In this document: one piece after another, positions 51,653 to 58,779 of the stretch
How the letters are laid out: each line of letters begins with the position of its first letter
Position numbering within the stretch: position 1 is the stretch's first letter
Source: an uncultured Barnesiella sp.
Lineage (GTDB): Bacteria; Bacteroidota; Bacteroidia; Bacteroidales; Barnesiellaceae
DNA length: 64,000 nucleotides
Direction: 5' to 3'
NCBI GenBank assembly: GCA_944320015.1
Contig: CALUFO010000013.1
Location: 1-64,000, forward strand
Notes under the pieces: model-generated
What the model was told of the DNA's origin: nothing
The model's input: the letters and a program-made list of their open reading frames with translations, nothing else
The model's database searches: none
Position numbers and translations under genes: made by a program

Positions 51653-54127
51653 TTATTGAATGACTAATTTGCTTATTTCGCTTTTCGAGGCCGAGATCAC
51701 TTGAACGATATACACGCCCGGCGCGCGGTCGCCTATGTGTATGGCGCCGTGCTCGTCGGCGGTTTGTTCGGCGACGAGTGTGCCGTTACGGTCGTATATG
51801 CGCACGAGGGTTCCGGGCTGTGGCTCTCCCGTCAGGTAGACGGTGTGCCCTGTCGTCGGATTCGGATAGACCACGAGACCGCTGTTTCCTCCCGGGAGCG
51901 ATTCTATCCCGCTTACCACGCCGTTGTAGACCAAAGCGAACTCTTTAAAGGTAATTTTATAGGCTTGTCCTACGGTCGCTTCGGCGGCTGCGATATAGAA
52001 TTTGATATAGCTGATGACGATAGGGAATCCGCCCCGGTTGTTCTCGCCGGTGATTTGTGTGGCGGGAATGGCGATGAGTCCATCTTCACCTGCGGTGATG
52101 TGGTCATATTCGAAGTATTGCGTTTTCCCGTTGTGGGCTTTGCAAGCGATTTGCACTTTCGAGATGGGAATTTCGCTGTTGATGACCATGCGAATGGTGT
52201 CGGGGATACTGTACAAGGCGAGGTCTTTGTCCATCTCGACATAGGGCTGCCGTCCCGATTTGTAGGTAAAGCTCAACACACCGCCGCTTTCCGAGGGGGC
52301 GACTGCGGCGTCGGTGATGGCGCTTATCGCCTTGGTGGTCCAGCCGGTGAAATCGTCGGCGGGGATTCGGGGCTCGGTGGGAATTTCCACGGTAATATCC
52401 ATGCTGCCCGAGAAATCGCCTATGCTACCGTCGATTCGGGTCGTTCCGTTGCGCAGCCCCGTCAAGATGCCGTTTTCGATTTGGCACACGGTGGGGTCGT
52501 CGATATTCCATTCGAGGGATGTCGGGTCATACACAAAGGTGTTTTCCCCGATTTGCGAGACCACTTCGAGGGCGTAGGGGTGCGCTTTGTCGGCGATTAC
52601 GGCGTCATATTTCATGGCGATTTCGGTTTCGCGCACGGTGACTTTTATCAGGCCTGTGGCGTTTCCCGAGGCGACATGCAGATAGCCGCTCGTCGCCGAG
52701 GGCGAGGCGTAGAATTTCTTCCCGTCGGCCGAGATCGTACCCAGCGACTCGTCGCAGCTGAGGGTATAGTCGGCCACGTAGGTGTCGATAAGTACGCCAT
52801 ACTGGTTGTATCCCAAAATCGTGGGGTCGAAGCAGGCATAGGCCGGGATCGTGAGGTTGTAGTTGTCGAAGGCCAGACTGTCCAGCACCGTGTCCTCGGG
52901 GGCGTTGGTGAAGACCATGAATCCGTTCGACACGGGGCGTTCCTTCCCGTCGGCCGGGTTGTTTACGAGGCTGCCCCGCACCATCATTTGCGCCGAGCCT
53001 CCGGCGTCCATGTTGGCCACGTTCCATGCGCCGGCCTGTTTGAGTATGTAGCACATGGTGGCGGTGTTGCAGCCCACCGAGGTGCTCGATTTGTAGTCGA
53101 TAACGATGAGGTAGAGGGTCTTCCCGTCTTGCGACATGCCTATTCCCGAGCGGGAGTAGGTTTGCGAGTTGTATTCCTCGTTTTCGTTCCGGGGAGTCAA
53201 TTCGCCGTTGCGCATCACGAGGGCGTTTCCGGTGAGCATTTGCCGGGCCAAGGGCACCAAGTTGTCGGTGCGGGTTGTGAGCGAGGTGCTTATGGTCACG
53301 GTTTCGCCCACGGTCAGTTTGTTCAGGAACTCGGCTCCTGTGCCGGCTCCCGACAGCACATATTCCTCGCCTTCGAGCGGCGTGCCGCCCGTGCCGGCGA
53401 CGATGCGGGTCACGACACACCGCACCGCTTTGTTCACGCCCCATGTTTCGCCTTCGGCTGGGGCGATGAATACATCTACACCGTCGATGTCGCTGGTCGA
53501 TTGTCCGGTGAAGTGGTTGTAGAGCACGATTTCATTTTCGTTGCGTATGCGGTTCACCTCGGCGATGGCGAAACTCTCGTTGGCCGAGTTGGTCACTTGG
53601 GCGCCGAAATACATATCGTCGATCCACATCTTTTTCTCTTCGTCGAGCACGACGAAACCTATGTCTTGCAGTTTCTCCGTATCGGTATCGCCGCGACCCC
53701 GGTTCCAGTCATTGGGTTCGGTGGCGATTTCGCCGTTCACCATGCAGCCGCTGTGCGGTTGTCCCAGCAGGCGGCTGTCCATGCCTTGCCCCGACACGAT
53801 CCAGAAGTTCCCGTTGATCGACCCGATGGATTGGTGCCCGGGTGTGGAGAGGCGGGTGTAGGCCGCCGTCATGGCTTCGGTAGAACCGGCGTGGTTTTTC
53901 CCGATAAAGGCGTTGACGTCGTTGTAGGGATTGTTCAGGTCGATGGTGAGGGTATATACGTCGAGCGGATACTCGGGCATGTGCATGCGCACATATTGCA
54001 CGCCGGGGCCTACGGTGCGGCATTCGAGCGTGTCGACCTGTTTTGCGGTGCCGCCGACATCGATGGCGGCGTGCGCGGTCGCTCCGTACAGGAGCGACGC
54101 CACGCTTATCAGGAATAATCGGTTCAT
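51653..54127 (-). CDS. T9SS-tagged phosphodiester glycosidase (NAGPA domain), copy 1
   Basis: This 824-residue protein has a signal peptide (about 1-20). The NAGPA-like phosphodiester glycosidase domain (about 45-420) has INGNFWIVSG (about 105-114), RSGIGMSQDGKTLYLIVID, and NMDAGGSAQMMV where family members usually have NLDGGGSS. Beta domains including a Big_2-like segment (about 500-600) and a galactose-binding-like module follow. The C-terminal sorting domain (about 745-824: VVYPNPTTGHTVYL, APGVYIVQVIS, SKLVIQ) marks T9SS export. The family removes GlcNAc or other sugars from phosphodiester linkages. Surface attack on phosphosugar polymers such as teichoic-type glycans is plausible. The altered Gly/Ser residues in the signature could change specificity. 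Confidence 0.82.
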   Translation of the reverse strand: MNRLFLISVASLLYGATAHAAIDVGGTAKQVDTLECRTVGPGVQYVRMHMPEYPLDVYTLTIDLNNPYNDVNAFIGKNHAGSTEAMTAAYTRLSTPGHQSIGSINGNFWIVSGQGMDSRLLGQPHSGCMVNGEIATEPNDWNRGRGDTDTEKLQDIGFVVLDEEKKMWIDDMYFGAQVTNSANESFAIAEVNRIRNENEIVLYNHFTGQSTSDIDGVDVFIAPAEGETWGVNKAVRCVVTRIVAGTGGTPLEGEEYVLSGAGTGAEFLNKLTVGETVTISTSLTTRTDNLVPLARQMLTGNALVMRNGELTPRNENEEYNSQTYSRSGIGMSQDGKTLYLIVIDYKSSTSVGCNTATMCYILKQAGAWNVANMDAGGSAQMMVRGSLVNNPADGKERPVSNGFMVFTNAPEDTVLDSLAFDNYNLTIPAYACFDPTILGYNQYGVLIDTYVADYTLSCDESLGTISADGKKFYASPSATSGYLHVASGNATGLIKVTVRETEIAMKYDAVIADKAHPYALEVVSQIGENTFVYDPTSLEWNIDDPTVCQIENGILTGLRNGTTRIDGSIGDFSGSMDITVEIPTEPRIPADDFTGWTTKAISAITDAAVAPSESGGVLSFTYKSGRQPYVEMDKDLALYSIPDTIRMVINSEIPISKVQIACKAHNGKTQYFEYDHITAGEDGLIAIPATQITGENNRGGFPIVISYIKFYIAAAEATVGQAYKITFKEFALVYNGVVSGIESLPGGNSGLVVYPNPTTGHTVYLTGEPQPGTLVRIYDRNGTLVAEQTADEHGAIHIGDRAPGVYIVQVISASKSEISKLVIQ

Positions 54128-54147
54128 GTTTTTATCGGTTGAGTGAT

Positions 54148-56586
54148 TTATCGGATAATGAGTTTCACCGTATCGATTTTGTCGCCGCGGCGAATGGTGA
54201 GCAGGTAAGTCCCGCTGCCGAGGTCGCCTGTGGGCAAAGTTATTTCGCCGGCGGGCATGATGCCCATTTCGGCTTTTTTCAACAGTTTGCCACCGAGGTC
54301 ATACAGTTCGTAGGCCACGTCGGCGCTTTCGCTCAGCACGAAGCGTACTTGGGCGTCACCGGCGTTCACGGGGTTGGGATAGACGCGCAGTGCCTCGGCG
54401 ATTTCGGGGTTCGACACGTTCAGCGTGATGCCGTCGTAGATGAGTGAAAACTCTTTGAGGGCAATCACATACTGATTCCCGGCGGTTTGCGACGAGCCGG
54501 TGACGAAAAGTTTCAGGCTTTGGAACCGCACGGGATAGAGCGCCATGTCGCGGTAGTTCTCGAAGTAGCCGTTCATGGGTATCGAGATCGTGTGGTCGGC
54601 GTTTTGCGGAATGTCTTCAAACTCGGTGATTCGCGAGGTCATCGAGGCGTTGTCTTTCATCGAGAGCGCTATCTTGTTTACCAACGTTTCGCCCGTGTTG
54701 AGGGTGATGCGCAGGGTGTCGGGCAAGCTATACAGGTTTATGTCTTTGGCTATCTGCATGTAGGGGGCGCGTCCTGTGCTGTAAGTGTAGTGGAACTCGG
54801 TGCCTTGTGCCACCGGCACGATGGTGATGTCTTTCAGTGCCGAGCTGGTCACCTTCCACGACTCGGCGTCGGAGAAGTCGTCCACGGGCTGGCTGTGGTA
54901 AGGGGGTATTTGCACCGTCACCGACAGCGAGTCGCAGAAATCGTCCTGTTGGCAGTATATCATGGTTTTCCCGTTGGCGAGGCCTTTCAGCACGCCGTCG
55001 GTAATGCTGCATATCGAGGGGTCTTCGATTGTCCAGTCAAACACGTCGGGCGAGATAATCATCGGCTCGTTGTTGACGATCGAGGTGATTTCGATGGGGT
55101 ATTCATAGAGGCCGTCGTTGATGATCGAGTCGAGCCGCATGGTCAGTCCCACGGGTTCGCCTATGACGATGTTGATCGAGGTCTCCACGCCGTTGTAGCT
55201 GGCATAGAGTTTGCCGCTGCCATCGCCCGAGGCCACGAAAGTGTCGGTACCTTTCACATAGCCCAGCGACTCGTCGCAGCGCAGGGTCACGCCTTGCAGG
55301 TCGGTGTCGATGAGGTATCCATATTGGTTATAGCCCATGAACGAGGGGGTGAAGACTCCGTTTTTGGGCAGAATGATGTATTCCAGCGTGGGGAGAATCT
55401 CGGCGATGTTGTTGTCGTCGGGGGCGGTCGAAACCACGAAGATACCGTTCGATACGGCGCGTTCATGGCCGTCGCTGGGGCTGTTCACCTGTCCGTATTG
55501 TTCGATATACATGCCGCTCGAGCCACCGCCGTCGAGGTTCATGCCGTTGGCGGCGCCGGCAAATTTCAGCATGTCGGCCATTTGTTTGGTGGTGGCGCCG
55601 TCGGAGTATCCGCTTTGACGGCCGTCGACTACCAGCATGTACACTTTACTGCGGTCGGCCGAGTAGCCTATCGAGGTTCTTGGGTGCAGTTCGGCCCAGT
55701 CGGTCTCGAGCACTTCGCCGTTTTCGAGTATTTTGCGGTCACCGCCCACCATGCAATTGATATCGGGGTAGCTTTGGTCCTCCATTTGGAGCAGGAGTTT
55801 CAAGTCCAGTTCGTCGCCCGGTTGCAAGGTTTTGAGGAAGTCGGCCATGACTCCGTGTCCCGAGAGTACGGCTCCGTTCTCGGCGATCGCCATGTTTCCG
55901 GCGGCCGAGCCTTCGCCGCTCACTTTCAGTTTCACGCTGCGGTTCAAGCCCCATGTTTCGCCGTCGGCGAGGCTCACCGGCACTTCATAGCCATAGGCGT
56001 TGGTGTGGGTATAGTGTCCTATATAGCGGTTGTAGAGTACCAGTTGGTCGGTGCCTCGTGAGCCGTTCACGTTGTGTATTCCATAGTTGTTGCCGTTGTA
56101 TGTCACTTGCCCGTAGAAAGTCACATACGAGATGTAGCACTCCGAGTCGTGGGTGAAGGATACTTGCGGTCCCGACGATATGGGCACTTTGGCCAATTGG
56201 CTTTCCACGGCGCAGCCATGCACCGGGGTGCCTATATCGCCCGAGGTGGCGAAAAAGTCGGCGTTCGTGCCGGCGAAATAGCGGCTGCCCGCTTGGCTTT
56301 TACGGGCGGCCATGCTGGTGATACCCTCGCAGGTGATCAGCGAGTCGCGTCCCAGTACCGATTCGAACGATATATAGGGGTTGGTGGCGTCGATTTCGAG
56401 GTAGAAGGCGCGCATGTCTTTGGGGCCGTAGAAATGTACATAGGTGTAGTAGGTTCCCGGGCCCACCTTATAATGGGCGAGGGTGTCGACCGTGTAGTTG
56501 TTGCCGCCGATGCTTGCCGTTCCTTTGGCGTTGAGCAGCAGGGGCAGGGACAAAATAGCGATGAGCAGGGTAAATATCTTTTTCAT
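54148..56586 (-). CDS. T9SS-tagged phosphodiester glycosidase (NAGPA domain), copy 2
   Basis: This 812-residue protein has a signal peptide (MKKIFTLLIAILS, ending LLNAK). The frame extends 45 codons upstream into the repeat region, but the ATG at 56586 gives the proper signal and is preferred. The NAGPA domain (about 45-420) shows AGTNADFFATSGD, RTSIGYSADRSKVYMLVVDGRQ and the canonical NLDGGGSSGMYI. Ig-like and carbohydrate-binding-like modules follow, and a T9SS sorting domain ends the protein (RVYPNPVNAGDAQVRF, SGTYLLTIRR, VKLIIR). It is paralogous to the gene 20 bp downstream (51653-54127) and is the first gene of the operon that ends with the amidase. The tandem copies suggest two related phosphodiester substrates. 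Confidence 0.85.
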   Translation of the reverse strand: MKKIFTLLIAILSLPLLLNAKGTASIGGNNYTVDTLAHYKVGPGTYYTYVHFYGPKDMRAFYLEIDATNPYISFESVLGRDSLITCEGITSMAARKSQAGSRYFAGTNADFFATSGDIGTPVHGCAVESQLAKVPISSGPQVSFTHDSECYISYVTFYGQVTYNGNNYGIHNVNGSRGTDQLVLYNRYIGHYTHTNAYGYEVPVSLADGETWGLNRSVKLKVSGEGSAAGNMAIAENGAVLSGHGVMADFLKTLQPGDELDLKLLLQMEDQSYPDINCMVGGDRKILENGEVLETDWAELHPRTSIGYSADRSKVYMLVVDGRQSGYSDGATTKQMADMLKFAGAANGMNLDGGGSSGMYIEQYGQVNSPSDGHERAVSNGIFVVSTAPDDNNIAEILPTLEYIILPKNGVFTPSFMGYNQYGYLIDTDLQGVTLRCDESLGYVKGTDTFVASGDGSGKLYASYNGVETSINIVIGEPVGLTMRLDSIINDGLYEYPIEITSIVNNEPMIISPDVFDWTIEDPSICSITDGVLKGLANGKTMIYCQQDDFCDSLSVTVQIPPYHSQPVDDFSDAESWKVTSSALKDITIVPVAQGTEFHYTYSTGRAPYMQIAKDINLYSLPDTLRITLNTGETLVNKIALSMKDNASMTSRITEFEDIPQNADHTISIPMNGYFENYRDMALYPVRFQSLKLFVTGSSQTAGNQYVIALKEFSLIYDGITLNVSNPEIAEALRVYPNPVNAGDAQVRFVLSESADVAYELYDLGGKLLKKAEMGIMPAGEITLPTGDLGSGTYLLTIRRGDKIDTVKLIIR

Positions 56587-56675
56587 AGGATAGGGATAAT
56601 GTGTTTTTATTCTTTTTAAACGCTTACTTTTAAACTCTTTCTCTGTCGGTAGGGTCGGAGGGGGTTTTAAACTCT

Positions 56676-56897
56676 CCCTCGGTGTCTCCCCTATATTGCT
56701 ACGCAACACAGAGGATTTCATTTTCGTTCATTCTTCTCTGCAGCGAGAAGAACGAACCAAGAAGCGCCGCCGCTGTTATCGGTCTATTTCGCTTGGCCGC
56801 TACTGTCGTCGTCGGGGGCTGCGGAACTCGCTTTGCTCAAACAGTCCTCGCCCTGTTTCCTCCTCCGGCAGGCGTCCTCCCGGCCCGATAAAGGCGG
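56676..56897. repeat. 222-bp dispersed repeat, copy A
   Basis: By eye this block differs from copy B (61634-61854) at about five positions, including one single-base indel. It contains a 13-bp hairpin at 56726-56757 (GTTCATTCTTCTC / GAGAAGAACGAAC, one mismatch). Two of the differences lie in predicted loops. Short open frames cross it on both strands, but the indel near its left end shifts those that run through that part. A structured RNA or mobile repeat is more likely than a gene. Confidence 0.8.
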
Positions 56898-57150
56898 GTT
56901 TCCTTTCACTCTCAAAATTTTAAAAACTCCTTGGGTCTCAAATTTTTTTAACCCCTCTCCTCGGGACCGCTGTCCCTCGGTGTCTCCCCTATATTGCTTC
57001 GCAACACAGAGGAGAAGTTTATTACTTTCTCCTTTCCCTCCTGCCGGTAACAGGGGTTTTAAACTCTCCCTCTGTGTTCCCCGCAGGGGAATATAGGGGG
57101 AGTGCCCGTAAGGGCGAGGGGGTTGTTTTTTTGAGGGTTTTTGAAAAGAA

Positions 57151-57190
57151 GAAGGGCGATATATATAAGAGACTACATATACCGCCCTTC
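57151..57190 (-). terminator. Terminator of the 57233-58708 gene
   Basis: GAAGGGCGATATAT (from 57151) pairs with ATATACCGCCCTTC (to 57190) with about one mismatch. On the minus strand the stem is followed by TTCTTTTC. It lies 42 bp past the stop. Confidence 0.7.
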
Positions 57191-57232
57191 CCTTAACAGT
57201 TAAATTCTAAATGAGGTTTTAGCGCGAAGGGC

Positions 57233-58708
57233 TTATTTTACCACCACTTTTTGAACCTTTTGAACACCGTCGATCACAGCTTTCACGATGTAGATACCTT
57301 TGGCGGCGGGAGCGGCCATCGTTTGAACACCGTTGGCTGCCGATACTTGTTGTCCGGCGAAGTTGTAAACTACTGCGTCGGCTTCGCCCGAGAAGTGGAT
57401 AGCGTCGCCGGCTACATAGATGTTCACGTTGTCGGCTACTACATCTTCAACACCCGATTCCGATTCGGCGTCGAATCCGTCGGGAGTCATTTTGTAAACG
57501 GCGGTACCGTTAGCTTCGGCATACACGGCGATGTAGGCGGCTTCGAGACCGTTCTTGTCGGTTACCGTGGCGACACGGGGCAGGGCGTTACGGTTGGGGT
57601 TCGAAACAGTACCCATACCATTGGCAGGGAATGTCCAATAGTGAGTGGCTCCTTCGAATGTGGGGCCTGCACCCATCTCGATAACTTTCCAAGCGTGAGG
57701 AATCTCAGCAGAGCTTTCATTATTGGAAACAGTATAAGCACAGAAAGGTTTATCGTTCAAGGTGAATTCGGCTACACCGTTGGTACCAAATTTCGAATTA
57801 AGGATATGGCAGGCTTCGGGAGCATTGGATACGCTCTCGATCAACGAGCCGCTCATGTCATACAGCGAAGCTTCGCTGTTGAAGCCGTCGAGGTAGAAGA
57901 GTTCGTCGTCGACAATCGATATACGGGGGGCATATCCATTGTTTTCAGCTCCTTCGGGGCTGTAGTCTTTGATTTCGATTACGTTGAAATTATATCCTGC
58001 ATAGTCTCCTTCGGTTTGAGCAACCAACTGGCCATCTTTGATATCGCAACGGATAACGAGATTATTAGAAGCGACAGCAAACATCACGATAGCGTCTTTC
58101 GTTACATCGCCTTTTACGGCAAAGTAGTCGACACGGTAGCCGTCGAGAAAGCCATCTTTGTTAATCAAATCCATCACTTTGGTAGGTTCGCCCGTTTCCA
58201 TATCGATTCTCCAAATGGCTAATTGAGCACCGGAAGTACTGGAAAAACTTGGAACCATGTTGTGTACGAGCACATTACCTGCGTCGTCTACTTGTACATC
58301 ATTGGGTAAGTAACCCGGACCTGCTAAATCGACCAATTTGTACGAATAAGTCGTATCATTCTTTTCGCCTACAAGAGTATCTGTTTTGTATGAAGATACG
58401 ACGAATTTGCTGGTGTCGAATTTAATATCTTTTTTGAACGCACCAGTTTTCAAATCATACACTTTGATACCGGAAAATTCACTTACATAAGGATATAACA
58501 ATTCATCTTCCGTTATTGCCATGCCTCGAGAAACGCTGGCAGCAACAACATTTTCAGAATTTCCGGTAGCAACGGATTGAATCCACAAATTTTCGAATGT
58601 GTAGTCACCTACTTTTTCGTAGGTAGCAGGATCTTTCACAACTTCGTCTTGCGCGAAGATCGGCGCTGCCAAACATACGGCAGCCAACCCAAGTAATAAT
58701 TTTTTCAT
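57233..58708 (-). CDS. T9SS-tagged secreted protein, propeller-like, unknown function
   Basis: This 491-residue protein has a clear signal peptide (about 1-19, ending PIFAQ). The body is beta-rich with propeller-like segments (FSGIKVYDLKTGAF, LPNDVQVDDAGNVLVHNM, WRIDMETGEPTKVMDL, RISIVDDELFYLDG), resembling DUF4623-type proteins. A C-terminal T9SS sorting domain ends the protein (about 425-491: VYNFAGQQVSAANGVQ, AKGIYIVKAV, VQKVVVK). No catalytic motif is visible. It lies 71 bp downstream of the GHL10 glycosidase gene and is probably co-transcribed with it. A structural or carbohydrate-binding role on the cell surface is likely. Both start and end are well supported. Confidence 0.8.
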   Translation of the reverse strand: MKKLLLGLAAVCLAAPIFAQDEVVKDPATYEKVGDYTFENLWIQSVATGNSENVVAASVSRGMAITEDELLYPYVSEFSGIKVYDLKTGAFKKDIKFDTSKFVVSSYKTDTLVGEKNDTTYSYKLVDLAGPGYLPNDVQVDDAGNVLVHNMVPSFSSTSGAQLAIWRIDMETGEPTKVMDLINKDGFLDGYRVDYFAVKGDVTKDAIVMFAVASNNLVIRCDIKDGQLVAQTEGDYAGYNFNVIEIKDYSPEGAENNGYAPRISIVDDELFYLDGFNSEASLYDMSGSLIESVSNAPEACHILNSKFGTNGVAEFTLNDKPFCAYTVSNNESSAEIPHAWKVIEMGAGPTFEGATHYWTFPANGMGTVSNPNRNALPRVATVTDKNGLEAAYIAVYAEANGTAVYKMTPDGFDAESESGVEDVVADNVNIYVAGDAIHFSGEADAVVYNFAGQQVSAANGVQTMAAPAAKGIYIVKAVIDGVQKVQKVVVK

Positions 58709-58779
58709 AATAGAAAGAATTTAAATGAATGAATAAATGAAAAACTATATTGCATAAGTCAATATATTCGGTTTTTGGT

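Larger units (their letters stand above)
56587..57232. repeat. Long intergenic region packed with REP-like palindromes
   Basis: No gene is supported in these 646 bp. Three palindromic units of one family are visible: about 56670-56714 (CTCCCCTATATTGC...GCAACACAGAGGA), about 56945-57015 (TCGGGAC-CGCT-GTCCC followed by CTCCCC...GAGGAG), and about 57062-57120 in the opposite orientation (CTCTGTGTTCCCC-GCA-GGGGAATATAGGGGGAG, then GCCCGTAAGGGC). A 222-bp block shared with 61634-61854 is listed separately. The layout suggests repeated insertion of REP elements. Confidence 0.7.

Noticed and set aside
54148-56721. Longer version of the second NAGPA protein starting at 56721.
   Set aside because: The 45 extra residues are hydrophilic, come from the repeat region and would bury the signal peptide that begins at 56586.
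56587-57232. CRISPR array in the repeat-rich gap.
   Set aside because: Repeats are palindromic, unequal in spacing and in both orientations, with no regular unique spacers and no cas genes in the window.
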